Shown: piece after piece, positions 23,767 to 33,129 of the stretch | How the letters are laid out: every line of letters starts with the position of its first letter | Numbering within the stretch: position 1 is the stretch's first letter | From: Gammaproteobacteria bacterium UBA2168 | GTDB lineage: Bacteria; Pseudomonadota; Gammaproteobacteria; Pseudomonadales; Azotimanducaceae | NCBI GenBank assembly: GCA_002327525.1 | Contig: DCWG01000045.1 | Coordinates: 468 to 47,597 of the forward strand | Direction: 5' to 3' | Length of the DNA: 47,130 nucleotides | Notes under the pieces: model-generated | Database searches by the model: none | Seen by the model: only the letters and a program-made list of their open reading frames with translations | What the model was told of the DNA's origin: nothing | Position numbers and translations under genes: made by a program

Positions 23767-24004
23767 GACAACCTCCCAAACGCGTTTTGTTGTGAACCGA
23801 TAATTTCACCACCGCCGACAAAGGCCCACCAGTACGGAGCATCACGTATGCAACGAAATCGTACCAGGTGAGAGTGGGTGGACCCACGTTTGCCGATTAA
23901 GCCTCAATGCCCTGCAACGAGAAAAATAGGGGATGTACCTATGCACACCTCTCAACGGCAGATCGATACTCATGACACTTGAGAGTGGCTTTTGGAGCGA
24001 GAGG

Positions 24005-25195
24005 ATGCCCCTTGAAGATCTGGATATTCATGTAACTGGAGTCGAGGCCACGGTTCGGGACACGGTGCACCGGTTCGCTGCGCAAGTGCTCAGACCTGCT
24101 GGCGAGGCGCTCGACAAACTGTCACCCGAAGCCGTCATCGATGCCGATTCGGTGCTCTGGAGCGTATTGTCTCAATATCGGGAACTCGGGCTCGGCAGGC
24201 CCGATGGCGATCTGAGCGCAGAGGAACAAGCGCGCCTGAGCTATATCACCAGCGAAGAACTGGGCTGGGGGGATGCGGGGCTCGCCATTGCCATGGGCGT
24301 CAGCGGGTTCCCCAGGATGGTGGCGCTGCAGTCCGGCAATCCGGAACTGGTGGATATGGTGAAAGACAATCTCACCGGCTGCTGGGCGATCACCGAACCG
24401 GATCACGGTTCCGACACGCTGGATTTTCACGGTGAGGTGAGGCACGAGGGTACGAGCCACGGGAGGCCCAATGTCATTGCACGAGCGCATGGAGATGATT
24501 TCGTGCTGTCCGGGCAGAAGTCTTCCTGGGTGTCCTGCGGCACCATCGCACAGGCGGCGGCGCTGTTCTGCTCGGTGGATATGGGCGTTAGCGAGTTGCA
24601 GAAGGCGGTTTTCGTGGTCCCGCTCGATGTAGATGGCGTGAGTCGCGGGAAGCCACTCGACAAGATCGGGCAGCGTGCGCTCAACCAGGGCGAGATCTTC
24701 TTCGACGAAGTACGTATTCCGCGATCCTTTATGGCGATTCCGCCGGAAGGATATGATGCCGCCGCGGGCCTGGTATTGACCAATGCGAACACCGGTATGG
24801 GAACGCTTTTCGCTGGTCTTGCCAGGGCAGCGCTCGAACTGGCGATCGATTACGCGAAGGAGCGCAAACAGGGGGGTGTACCCATCATCCAGCACCAGAG
24901 TGTCCGCAGCCGTCTGTTCGAGATGTTCCGCAAATTCGAGGCGGCCCGGTCCCTCAACCGTGATGTAGTACTGTCCAATGCGTTGAATCAGCCGCGGCTG
25001 GAGTACGCGATAGCGAGCAAGGTCACTTCGACACAGACTGCCTTCGAAGTAGCCAGCGAAGCGCTGCAGATTTTCGGCGGAAACGGCACGAGCCGCGAGT
25101 ACCCGATCGAAAAGATATTCCGTGATGCGCGCGCTTCCATGATCGAAGACGGTTGTAACTACGTGCTTGGGATGCTGGCCGGTACACGCCTGTAA
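24005..25195 (+). CDS. Acyl-CoA dehydrogenase
   Basis: About 396 residues with the three acyl-CoA dehydrogenase domains. The helical N-domain holds VRDTVHRFAAQVLRPAGE, the beta-domain WAITEPDHGSD and SWVSCGTIAQ, and the C-domain QIFGGNGTSREYPIEKIFRDAR. A glutamate in IEDGCNYVL is placed like the catalytic base. FAD-dependent alpha,beta-dehydrogenation of an acyl-CoA is expected, with electrons to ETF; chain preference is unknown. The ATG at 24005 follows GGAG about 7 nt upstream; an ATG at 23972 would add 11 residues. A run of nine A follows the stop, then the flavoprotein gene. The four genes from here to 29.6 kb probably form an operon. Confidence 0.88.
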   Translation: MPLEDLDIHVTGVEATVRDTVHRFAAQVLRPAGEALDKLSPEAVIDADSVLWSVLSQYRELGLGRPDGDLSAEEQARLSYITSEELGWGDAGLAIAMGVSGFPRMVALQSGNPELVDMVKDNLTGCWAITEPDHGSDTLDFHGEVRHEGTSHGRPNVIARAHGDDFVLSGQKSSWVSCGTIAQAAALFCSVDMGVSELQKAVFVVPLDVDGVSRGKPLDKIGQRALNQGEIFFDEVRIPRSFMAIPPEGYDAAAGLVLTNANTGMGTLFAGLARAALELAIDYAKERKQGGVPIIQHQSVRSRLFEMFRKFEAARSLNRDVVLSNALNQPRLEYAIASKVTSTQTAFEVASEALQIFGGNGTSREYPIEKIFRDARASMIEDGCNYVLGMLAGTRL

Positions 25196-25220
25196 ACAAA
25201 AAAAAACAAAGGAGATCAAC

Positions 25221-26015
25221 GTGGAGCTGAGAGAAGCGATCGGCAGACGGCGATCGATCAGGTTCGTCAAAACCTACAAACCGGTCGAGCCCGAGAAGAT
25301 TCAGATGATGTTCGAGGCCGCGCGCCTGGCATCACACTGGGGCAACGTACAGTCGCTGAAGGCGGTTGCGGTGTTTCGCGACTCCGCTTCCCCGGAAGTG
25401 CTCGATGCGATTACCGGGATGGTGGTCGGCTGGCAGGTGAAGATCGCGCCGGTTGTCATCGTCTGGTACCTCGATCCAGATATGGTCGATGAGCAGGGTG
25501 ACCGGCTCCGGGAACTGCTGTCCATCGGTGCGCTGGGCTTTGGTGACGAGGAAACCAAGCGCAAGGGTCTCGAAGAGCAGTTGCTGCCCATCTTCTCAGG
25601 GCTCACGGAGGGACTGAAGGCCCCTGGTATGAGTGAAATCGATTGCGGCCAGGGCATTGCTCAGGCGACGCTCATGGCCTACGAGCTGGAACTCGGCACC
25701 TGCTGCCTGGGGACGCCCAACGGACCACAGATTCTGGAAGTGTTAGATGTGCCGGCCCACTGCCGGGTACTGTTGCTGCAGACTGTGGGCTATCCGCTGG
25801 AGCATTGGGAGGCGGGCGGTCAGCGTCCTAGACGTCCGTTCGGTGATCTCTTTAAGATGAACCACCACGATACGCCCTTCCCGCGCGAGGAGGGAGTGGT
25901 CGGGGAGCTTACGGCCGACGGCGTGTTCACACCACCGGCGCCCTTGCCGGAGCGCGGAGCAGAGCTTGACTTCCTGCAGAAAGCGCTGAACTTGAAAGCC
26001 CCCGGACTATTGTAG
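25221..26015 (+). CDS. Nitroreductase-family flavoprotein
   Basis: 264 residues. The start ELREAIGRRRSIRFVKTYKP is a nitroreductase FMN-binding signature (R-S-x-R), and the middle IDCGQGIAQATLMAYELELGTCCLG forms the family's helix and loop near the flavin. The fold binds FMN as a dimer and transfers hydride to nitro, quinone or enone groups. In CoA operons such proteins also act as reductases of unsaturated intermediates; the actual substrate is unknown. GTG 25221 follows AAAGGAGATCAAC, an excellent ribosome-binding site. About 50 residues after the core (NHHDTPFPREEGVVGEL onward) are an unusual extension. A dead thiolase follows after 8 bp. Confidence 0.85.
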   Translation: MELREAIGRRRSIRFVKTYKPVEPEKIQMMFEAARLASHWGNVQSLKAVAVFRDSASPEVLDAITGMVVGWQVKIAPVVIVWYLDPDMVDEQGDRLRELLSIGALGFGDEETKRKGLEEQLLPIFSGLTEGLKAPGMSEIDCGQGIAQATLMAYELELGTCCLGTPNGPQILEVLDVPAHCRVLLLQTVGYPLEHWEAGGQRPRRPFGDLFKMNHHDTPFPREEGVVGELTADGVFTPPAPLPERGAELDFLQKALNLKAPGLL

Positions 26016-26023
26016 GAAACGCC

Positions 26024-26364
26024 ATAAAAAATGACGCATACATCGTCGGCGCGGGCATGACCCACTTCGGCAAGCATCTCGACTCGCGCTCAAAGCGCTC
26101 GGAGGACGGGCCATTCTCGATGCTTTGTTCGATGCCGGCATAGACAAGGGCGACATGCAGGTCGGCTACGCCGGCAATGCCGCCGCGGGCCTCATCACCG
26201 GGCAGGAGTGCATCCGCGGTCAGGTGGTGGAACTGACGGAACAGCTGCTGGGACGCAGCGGCGAGCGGCAGGTGGAAGGTGCTCGGGTAGGGCTTGCGCA
26301 CAACGGTGGTGGTTCCATCGGCAACGATGCGGTGGCTCAGTGTATGACGATACTCAAGTGCTAA
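26024..26364 (+). pseudogene. Thiolase reduced to its two ends by an internal deletion
   Basis: The N-terminal piece is NDAYIVGAGMTHFGKH, then in a shifted frame LKALGGRAILDALFDAGIDKGDMQVGYAGNAAAGL. It leads directly to the thiolase C-terminus: VVELTEQLLGRSGERQVEG, ARVGLAHNGGGSIGNDAVAQC. Together they are about 113 codons where the family has 380-400, so about 270 codons with the nucleophile cysteine are gone. The place of the start codon is ATA (26024), 6 nt after AGGA, so an ATG-to-ATA change probably also removed initiation. An intact copy would give this operon its thiolytic step. Confidence 0.8.
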
Positions 26365-26424
26365 CCGGCACAACGGGATCCGTCGACGCCCGGTGCCAGT
26401 GAAGCCCGAAAAGGAGGCGCTACC

Positions 26425-28026
26425 TTGCGAGAACGAAACAATCTGATCCTCGCTGACTACATTGCCAACAAGGCGGACGAGAAACCCGACCATCTCGTGA
26501 TCACCTTCGAGGGTGGTGGTGTTCGAGAGGACGAGACGCGTACCTACCAGCAACTCTTCGAGAATGGTAACAGGATGGCCGCGCACCTGATCGAGACTGG
26601 CATGGCGCCGGGTGATCGATTCGCGAGCCTCGTGCGCAACCATCCAGAGTTCGTTGAATGTCTGATCGGCGCGTCGGTCAGCGCCAATGTGATCGTGCCC
26701 ATAGATCCACGCACGCGCGGCGGCAAGCTGGCGTACACACTGAACAATTCTGAATGCCGGGGCATCGTCTGTGCTTTCTACAGTTTGCCGCAGGTGGTGG
26801 AGATAGCGCCTGAAGTACCGGGCCTTGAGTGGGTGCTGGTGCTGGAAGATACCGAGGACGCACAGGATCTGGGACTCGATGACTTCGACATGGCGCAGTC
26901 GTTCGCTCTGGTGAGCGAACGCCCTGCGCAGAGTGTGGATGTGCGGCTGAAGAGCGTCGATGATCCCATGCAGATTCTCTATACGTCCGGGACGACGGGC
27001 GATCCGAAGGGCGTGGTGTTCCCCAACGTGCGCTTCGGTGGTGCGATGCTGGGTGGGCCGATGTTCTTGTGGGAAGCCGGCGACAGGCCGTACACGGGAC
27101 TCTCGCTTACGCACGGCAACGCCCAGCTTCTGACCTTCGCGCCGTCTTTGGGAATGGACCTGCCGGTAGTGTTTTCCCGGCGCTTCACCAAGAGCCGATT
27201 GTGGGACATCACGCGCAAATACGGATGTACGATTTTCAATCTGCTGGGCGGCATGTCCACGGCAGTTTACAGCGAGCCGGAAAAGCCGAACGATGCGGAC
27301 AACCCAGTGCGCATGGTGATGTCCGCCGGTATGCCACAGGCGATCTGGGCTAACTTCGAGAAGCGTTTCGATTTGAAGATCTTCGAGATGTATGGCGCCA
27401 TCGAAGGTGGCATGGCGCTGAATCCGCCAGGTACGGGGCCGGTTGGCAGTTTCGGCAAGGCGCCGCCAAACCTCGAGATTCGAATAGTCGATGAAGAGGG
27501 TGACGAGTGCCCGCCGGGGGAACTGGGTGAGTTGATCAGCCGACCGATGGAAGGCGACACCCCGCGCGTCGAATACTTCAAGAATCCGGGTGCATCGGAG
27601 GCGAAGACGGCCGGAGGCTGGTTGCGCTCGGGTGACATGTGTCACCGGGATGTGGATGGCTGGCTGTATTTCGACTTCCGCAAGGGTGGCGGAATTCGTC
27701 ACAACGGCGATTTCATCAATCCTGGATTCGTCGAAAAAGTGCTCGCGGAGGATACACAGGTGACCGATGTCTTCGTCTATGGCGTTGCCGCAGCGTCGGG
27801 CGCGCCCGGCGAGAAGGACGTCGTCGGTGCGGTGGTTGCCGTGGATGCCGAGCGCTTCGATGCAGCCGCGGTGTTCGCGCACTGCCGGGCGGGGCTTGAG
27901 TCTAATTTCGTGCCGAGCTATCTGCAGGTGGTGCCCGAAATCCCCAAGACGGCGTCCGAGAAACCGCAGGAGCGCTTTCTGCTCGATCGCTTCGCGCCGG
28001 ATGCGGAAGGTGTCTACTCGCCCTGA
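26425..28026 (+). CDS. AMP-forming acyl-CoA ligase
   Basis: 533 residues of the ANL superfamily. The P-loop is ILYTSGTTGDPKGV near residues 182-195, followed by the MYGAIEGGMALNPPG region (A5 type) and WLRSGDMCHRDVDGWLYFDFRKGG, with the hinge and C-terminal lysine area (KTASEKPQERF) after it. It activates a carboxylic acid with ATP and joins it to CoA. TTG 26425 follows AAAAGGAGG by about 8 nt, so the start is secure. Crotonobetaine/carnitine-CoA ligase (CaiC) is one close-looking relative, but the acid is not readable. It shares the transcript with the dehydrogenase and flavoprotein genes. Confidence 0.88.
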   Translation: MRERNNLILADYIANKADEKPDHLVITFEGGGVREDETRTYQQLFENGNRMAAHLIETGMAPGDRFASLVRNHPEFVECLIGASVSANVIVPIDPRTRGGKLAYTLNNSECRGIVCAFYSLPQVVEIAPEVPGLEWVLVLEDTEDAQDLGLDDFDMAQSFALVSERPAQSVDVRLKSVDDPMQILYTSGTTGDPKGVVFPNVRFGGAMLGGPMFLWEAGDRPYTGLSLTHGNAQLLTFAPSLGMDLPVVFSRRFTKSRLWDITRKYGCTIFNLLGGMSTAVYSEPEKPNDADNPVRMVMSAGMPQAIWANFEKRFDLKIFEMYGAIEGGMALNPPGTGPVGSFGKAPPNLEIRIVDEEGDECPPGELGELISRPMEGDTPRVEYFKNPGASEAKTAGGWLRSGDMCHRDVDGWLYFDFRKGGGIRHNGDFINPGFVEKVLAEDTQVTDVFVYGVAAASGAPGEKDVVGAVVAVDAERFDAAAVFAHCRAGLESNFVPSYLQVVPEIPKTASEKPQERFLLDRFAPDAEGVYSP

Positions 28027-28120
28027 CCGGCTCATATCGGGTGGTGGTTGATCGATAGCGCCCAAAGGACCAAACTGCGCGCCTTCTGACAGAATACGAC
28101 CAGCAGACGGGAACGCGGCC

Positions 28121-29593
28121 GTGCTCGAACGTATTGAACCAGGAATGACGGTTCTCTCCTCGACGGGAGAGGTATTCACGGTGAGTGAGCGGCTTGCGGC
28201 CGAGTTCGAGCCGGGAGATACCATCGTCGCCAATTCCCAGGCCGGGTTGTTGCGTATACCTGCGCGGGAACAGCAGATTGCGAGTGACGCGGTAACGGCG
28301 TGTGCTGCCTCGTTTGAGGCGATGGACTCTGTCAGTGACGCGCAAATCGTGTCGTTCTTCCACGCATTTGCTAGCGCTCTCGCTGATGACGGCGTATGGG
28401 ATCGCATTGTCGGGGTCAACGCAGCGGACGTGGAGGCTGCCAGGGCGAGAGGCCGCTCTACAACCCGCCTGGCAGTGTCCGAGGCGATGCGCCAGAACAT
28501 GATTGAGGGTCTGCGCGGGTGGGCGACGACGCCCTCGCGGCGCGATGCCGTTCTGGAGAAGATCGATCATGAGGGTTTTCGTATCGAACTGGTGGGTGCA
28601 GCACTCGGCATCGTCGCGTTCGTGTTCGAGGGCCGACCGAACGTCCTGGCGGATGCATGCGGGGTGCTGCGCGGAGGCAACTCGGTCATTTTCCGTATCG
28701 GCAGCGACGCTTTGTCGACCGCACGCGAAATCATGGACCTCGCCGTACGTCCGTCGTTGCTCGGCGCCCGGCTACCCGAGTACGCGCTGACGTTGATCGA
28801 CAGCCCGGCGCATGCGGCCGGCTGGTCGCTCTTTCTCGATCGCCGCCTCTCACTCGCCGTGGCGCGTGGATCCGGGCCTGCCGTCGATCTGCTGGGGTCG
28901 CTCGCACAGAGTGCGGGCACGCCGGTCAGCCTGCACGGAACAGGGGGCGCGTGGATGGTGGTATCGGCCGGGGCACGGGCAGAAACCTTGCGCACCGCAG
29001 TGACGCGCTCACTCGATCGCAAAGTGTGCAACACGCTAAATACCTGTTGTATACCTCGATCCGGGGCGGCGAGGCTGGTGCCGGAGCTGCTCGCCGCACT
29101 CGCTCAGGCCGGTGAGGCGAGGAGCCAGAACTTCAAGCTCCACGTGGCTGAAGACAGCCTCGACTCCGTGCCATCGGAGCTGTTTGAATCCCGGGTGCGG
29201 ATCGTACGCGCGGACGGTGCGCGTGAAGAGCCGCAGGCTCAGCCGATCGCGTTGACCGATCTCGGCGTCGAGTGGGAGTGGGAGGAATCTCCTGAGATCA
29301 CGCTGGTGGTGGTCGACGGAGTGGACGACGCCATCGATCTCTTCAATGAGTACAGCCCGCGCCTCGTGGCATCTCTGATCACCGAAGATTCGGCCGAGGT
29401 GGCAAGGTTCTGGGATCGGGTCCGCTCACCGTTCGTGGGCGATGCGCACACGAGATGGGTGGACGGACAGTTCGCGCTCGCGAAACCGGAACTGGGACTG
29501 TCCAACTGGGCCAATGGGCGGCTGTTTGGTCGAGGCGCCATTCTCACCGGTGACAGTGTCTATACCGTCCGCACCCGATTCGTGACGACCTGA
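28121..29593 (+). CDS. ProA-like aldehyde dehydrogenase with N-terminal extension
   Basis: 490 residues. The core resembles gamma-glutamyl phosphate reductase: GIVAFVFEGRPNVLADACGVLRGGNSVIFRIGSDA (about 165-200) and DRKVCNTLNTCCI with the catalytic cysteine near 305, then SNWANGRLFGRGA near the end. True ProA is about 415-420 residues; this one carries about 65 extra at the start (GMTVLSSTGEVFTV, EFEPGDTIVANSQAG). I do not recognise that module. No proB lies near and the gene follows an acyl-CoA ligase, so reduction of an acyl phosphate or acyl-CoA to an aldehyde is as likely as proline synthesis. The GTG start follows a weak site. Confidence 0.75.
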   Translation: MLERIEPGMTVLSSTGEVFTVSERLAAEFEPGDTIVANSQAGLLRIPAREQQIASDAVTACAASFEAMDSVSDAQIVSFFHAFASALADDGVWDRIVGVNAADVEAARARGRSTTRLAVSEAMRQNMIEGLRGWATTPSRRDAVLEKIDHEGFRIELVGAALGIVAFVFEGRPNVLADACGVLRGGNSVIFRIGSDALSTAREIMDLAVRPSLLGARLPEYALTLIDSPAHAAGWSLFLDRRLSLAVARGSGPAVDLLGSLAQSAGTPVSLHGTGGAWMVVSAGARAETLRTAVTRSLDRKVCNTLNTCCIPRSGAARLVPELLAALAQAGEARSQNFKLHVAEDSLDSVPSELFESRVRIVRADGAREEPQAQPIALTDLGVEWEWEESPEITLVVVDGVDDAIDLFNEYSPRLVASLITEDSAEVARFWDRVRSPFVGDAHTRWVDGQFALAKPELGLSNWANGRLFGRGAILTGDSVYTVRTRFVTT

Positions 29594-29600
29594 ATCGGCC

Positions 29601-30326
29601 TCAGCCCCGCTGCGGCCTCGGTTGCGGCAGCCCGGCGGTGGTGTTTTCGATCCACTCCTCCGCGCGGCGGTTGATTTCGGCGGTGGACAGACCATCCGTG
29701 TGGATCGGAGGTCCGATCACCATTTTGATCTCTCCGGGATATTTCAGCAGACCCTTGCGCCGCCAGAACCAACCGGCGTTGTGGGCGACGGGCACCACTG
29801 GAAACCCCGATTTTCCGGCAAGCATGGCGCCCCCCGGAAGGTACTTTCCCCGCTCCCCGGGTGCGGTCCGCGTCCCTTCCGGAAAGACCACCACCGACAC
29901 ACCATCGCGCAGCCGCTGCGATCCCTGAGCCACTATCTGTCGAAAAGACTTGACTGCCGAGCCACGATCGATGGCAATGGGCTGCATGACGGCGAGACCC
30001 CAGCCGTAGATCGGGATCCATAGCAGTTCCCGCTTCAACACCCATGCCTGCGGGACGAACAGCAACTGCAGGGCCAGGGTTTCGAACGCCGACTGATGCT
30101 TGCATAGTACTACCACGGGCCCGGCGGGAATGTTCTCGCGCCCCTCTACGGAATGACCGAGCCCACAGGTCGCCCTCAGCCACCACAGGTTGAAGGCCGT
30201 CCAACGTGTCACCGCGTAGTAGCGCGTACGGAAAGGAATGGGATAGAACAGCAGCATGGCGGGCCCGAACAACAGCGTCGATGAACCGAGGCCGACGTAG
30301 AAAAGCAATGCTCTGAGCAGCAGCAT
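29601..30326 (-). CDS. plsC: 1-acyl-sn-glycerol-3-phosphate acyltransferase
   Basis: 241 residues. A hydrophobic N-terminal segment anchors it in the inner membrane. Acyltransferase motif I is KHQSAFET (H-x4-E variant of HX4D, near residue 73), motif III is VVFPEGTRT (near 130), and IDRGSAVKS lies between them. It adds the second acyl chain to make phosphatidate. The ATG at 30326 lies 16 bp after the fabB stop and avoids the non-matching N-terminus of the longer frame from 30371. The gene is convergent with the ProA-like gene and probably shares a transcript with fabB. Confidence 0.85.
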   Translation of the reverse strand: MLLLRALLFYVGLGSSTLLFGPAMLLFYPIPFRTRYYAVTRWTAFNLWWLRATCGLGHSVEGRENIPAGPVVVLCKHQSAFETLALQLLFVPQAWVLKRELLWIPIYGWGLAVMQPIAIDRGSAVKSFRQIVAQGSQRLRDGVSVVVFPEGTRTAPGERGKYLPGGAMLAGKSGFPVVPVAHNAGWFWRRKGLLKYPGEIKMVIGPPIHTDGLSTAEINRRAEEWIENTTAGLPQPRPQRG

Positions 30327-30342
30327 GGTGCCGGTTTCCGAA

Positions 30343-31554
30343 TCAGCAGCGGGCGAAGACGAGCGAGGCATTGGTGCCGCCGAAGCCGAAACTGTTGGAC
30401 ATGAGAGTGTTGATTTCCCGCTCCGTTCGCTCCCGCACTATCGGAAATCCCTCGGCCTGAGGGTCCAACTGCTCGATGTTGGCCGACGCCGAAATGAAGC
30501 CGCCCTGCATCATGAGCAGGGAATAGATGGCCTCGTGCACGCCCGCGCCGCCGAGAGCGTGGCCGGTCAGGGATTTGGTGGATGCCGTGGCGGGCAGCTC
30601 GTCTCCAAACACGCGCCGCATGGCTTCGAGCTCCACCATGTCCCCGGCCGGAGTACTGGTACCGTGGGCGTTGACGTAGTCGACAGGTGCCTCCACACCG
30701 GTCAGCGCCTGCTGCATGCAACGTATGGCGCCGTCGCCGGAAGGTGCGACCATGTCGTGACCATCCGAGGTGGCGCCGTAGCCGACCAGCTCGGCATAGA
30801 CTCTGGCACCACGCGCCCGGGCGTGTTCGAGTTCCTCGAGCACCAGCACACCGCCGCCGCCGGCGATGACGAACCCATCCCGCTCGACATCGTAAGGACG
30901 TGAGGCAGCCTCGGGGCGGTCGTTGTAAGAGGAGGAAAGCGCGCCCATGGCATCGAACAGCGATGTGAGGCTCCAGTGTACTTCCTCGCCACCGCCGGCG
31001 AAGACGATATCCTGTTTTCCGAGCTGGATCAGCTCGGCGCCGTGGCCGATGCAGTGCGCGCTCGTGGCGCACGCGGAACTTATGGAGTAGTTGATCCCTT
31101 TGATTCGGAAGGCGGTGGCCAGACAGGCGGAGTGGCTACTCGACATGGTGCGTGTGACCATGTACGGGCCCATGCGCCTGGGACCCTTATCCCGCGTGAC
31201 GTCGGCAGCCTGAACGACGTTCGCGGTAGAGGTGCCGCCCGAGCCCATCACCAATCCCGTGCGGGGTGTCGAGATACTGGATTCGCCGAGGCCGGCGTCC
31301 GCAATGGCCTCGGCCATGGCAATGTAGTTGTAAGCGACGCCATCGCCCATGAAACGCCGCAACTTGCGGTCGATGGCCGATTCGATGTCGATATCGATGC
31401 TGCCGGCGAGGTGCGAGCGAAACCCCATCGCCGCGTAGTCGGGGCGATGTGAAATGCCCGAATGGCCCTCGTAGAGGGCGCCTCGAACCTCTTCGGCGTT
31501 GTTGCCGATGCTGGAAACGATGCCGATTCCAGTGATAGCCACACGGCGGGTCAT
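30343..31554 (-). CDS. fabB: 3-oxoacyl-ACP synthase I (FabB type)
   Basis: 403 residues, close to FabB in length and numbering. The catalytic triad is Cys162 (SSACATS), His297 (NAHGTSTP) and His332 (TGHALGG), matching C163, H298 and H333 of the E. coli enzyme. It condenses malonyl-ACP with an acyl chain in elongation, classically needed for unsaturated chains with FabA. No fabA is adjacent; instead a FabK/NPD-type flavoprotein is divergent and a ferritin-like diiron protein follows. GGAGAGAAT precedes the ATG. It stands first in a leftward unit with plsC. Confidence 0.87.
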   Translation of the reverse strand: MTRRVAITGIGIVSSIGNNAEEVRGALYEGHSGISHRPDYAAMGFRSHLAGSIDIDIESAIDRKLRRFMGDGVAYNYIAMAEAIADAGLGESSISTPRTGLVMGSGGTSTANVVQAADVTRDKGPRRMGPYMVTRTMSSSHSACLATAFRIKGINYSISSACATSAHCIGHGAELIQLGKQDIVFAGGGEEVHWSLTSLFDAMGALSSSYNDRPEAASRPYDVERDGFVIAGGGGVLVLEELEHARARGARVYAELVGYGATSDGHDMVAPSGDGAIRCMQQALTGVEAPVDYVNAHGTSTPAGDMVELEAMRRVFGDELPATASTKSLTGHALGGAGVHEAIYSLLMMQGGFISASANIEQLDPQAEGFPIVRERTEREINTLMSNSFGFGGTNASLVFARC

Positions 31555-31769
31555 ATTCTCTCCGGAAGTAGTGTCGGGACCTTTGTTGCTGTAGAGTCCG
31601 CAGCCGACGCAAGGCGCGGTGTTTCAGTGTCAGGCTTCGATACGTATATGTCACGATGCTTCTGCAGACAACCGATGATAGCTTCACGGACCCACCGGCC
31701 CAACCACTCGTACAACAAGTCTTTGAATAGCGAACTTATGACTGCATTTTTTGTCAGTAGGGTGGCCGT

Positions 31770-33026
31770 ATGAACGGCATCGTAGACGACTATCGGTTGA
31801 ATCTCGGCGGTTCGGAATACGTACCTATCATCGTGGGCGGTATGGGAGTCGACATATCGACCGCGGAACTGGCGCTCGAAGCCTGCCGCCTCGGCGGGAT
31901 CGGCCATATATCGGACGCTATGTCCATGCGCCTTGCGGATCAGAAATTTGGTGAGAAGTTCACCAAGAAAAAAACCGCCCGGTATATCGATACCAAGGAC
32001 CTGATGGACAAGTCCACGGTCAAATTCGACCTGGAGCATGTGCGGCGTGCTCAGTACGAGTTTGTCGAAAGCGTAATGATGCGCAAGCAGGGGCCAGGTA
32101 GCGTATTCATCAACGTGATGGAAAAACTGACGATGGGCGCGCCAGCGGACACCTTGCGCGTGAGGTTGTCGGCCGCGATGGATGCCGGGATCGAAGGCAT
32201 CACGCTTTCCGCGGGCCTGCACATGCACTCGCTCAGGCTGGTGGCTGATCATCCCCGCTTTCGCGACGTGAACTTCGGCATCATCGTCTCGAGCGTGCGC
32301 GCGCTGAAGATTTTTCTACGCGGTGGTGCGCGAGTGGACCGTCTGCCCGACTACGTCATCGTGGAGGGGCCGCTAGCCGGGGGGCACCTCGGTTTTAGCA
32401 GCGAGGACTGGCATGAGTACCGTCTGGAGGACATCGTGGCCGAGGTGCTCGCGTTCTTGAAGGCGGAGTCGCTCGACATTCCCGTCATCCCGGCGGGTGG
32501 CGTGTTCACGGGAACCGATGCCGCGACCTATCTGGCTGAGGGCGCCTCTGCCGTACAGGTGGCGACGCGATTCACCATCACCGAGGAATGTGGGCTACCA
32601 TCGCGCGCCAAGCAACGCTACCTCGCCGCCCAGGAAGAAGACGTGTGTGTTTCCGAGGTCTCGTCCACGGGATATCCGCTACGGATGCTGCGGGAGAGCC
32701 CGTGTCTCGGCTCCAATGTCGCACCGCAGTGCGAACCTTTCGGCTACGTTCTCGACAAAGACGGCACGTGCCTGTATCTCGACGCGTACGAGGCCACGGG
32801 TGTGGATGCGAATGGCAACAAACTGCCCGTGAACGACCGCATTTGTCTGTGCTATCACTTTGCAAAAATGAACTGTTACACCTGCGGGCACTACGTGTAC
32901 CGTTTGAAGGACACGACGTATCAGAATGAGGACGGCAGCTATCAACTACTGAGTGCCGAGCACGTTTTTCGTGACTATCAGTACAGTCGCGAGCATGCGA
33001 TTGCCCTGCCCGGGCGGCTGCTGTAG
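31770..33026 (+). CDS. NPD/FabK-type flavin oxidoreductase with cysteine-rich C-terminus
   Basis: 418 residues. The front 280 form the TIM-barrel flavoprotein fold of 2-nitropropane dioxygenases and FabK enoyl-ACP reductases: VPIIVGGMGVDIS near 18-30, GGIGHIS, the phosphate loop IPAGGVFTG, and VEGPLAGGHLGF with a histidine at 206. Residues 290-375 add nine cysteines, including CLCYHFAKMNCYTC at 359-372, which could hold zinc or an Fe-S cluster. Ordinary members are about 320-350 residues. It is divergent from fabB with 215 bp between. A role in enoyl reduction or in oxidising nitroalkanes cannot be separated by sequence. Confidence 0.78.
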   Translation: MNGIVDDYRLNLGGSEYVPIIVGGMGVDISTAELALEACRLGGIGHISDAMSMRLADQKFGEKFTKKKTARYIDTKDLMDKSTVKFDLEHVRRAQYEFVESVMMRKQGPGSVFINVMEKLTMGAPADTLRVRLSAAMDAGIEGITLSAGLHMHSLRLVADHPRFRDVNFGIIVSSVRALKIFLRGGARVDRLPDYVIVEGPLAGGHLGFSSEDWHEYRLEDIVAEVLAFLKAESLDIPVIPAGGVFTGTDAATYLAEGASAVQVATRFTITEECGLPSRAKQRYLAAQEEDVCVSEVSSTGYPLRMLRESPCLGSNVAPQCEPFGYVLDKDGTCLYLDAYEATGVDANGNKLPVNDRICLCYHFAKMNCYTCGHYVYRLKDTTYQNEDGSYQLLSAEHVFRDYQYSREHAIALPGRLL

Positions 33027-33080
33027 AAATCGAATCGATATCGCGCATTCAGCGCGGAGTTTGATACGAAGCAAAAAGGC

Positions 33081-33111
33081 CGCTTCAGACATTGATTAGC
33101 CTCGAAGCGGT
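33081..33111. repeat. Short inverted repeat in the diiron-gene leader
   Basis: CCGCTTC (33081-33087) and GAAGCGG (33105-33111) pair around a 17-nt loop in the 103 bp between the two rightward genes, a few bases before the ribosome-binding GGAG. It could be an operator or a leader hairpin. Seven base pairs are weak evidence. Confidence 0.35.
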
Positions 33112-33129
33112 CTAATACGGAGATCCTTC

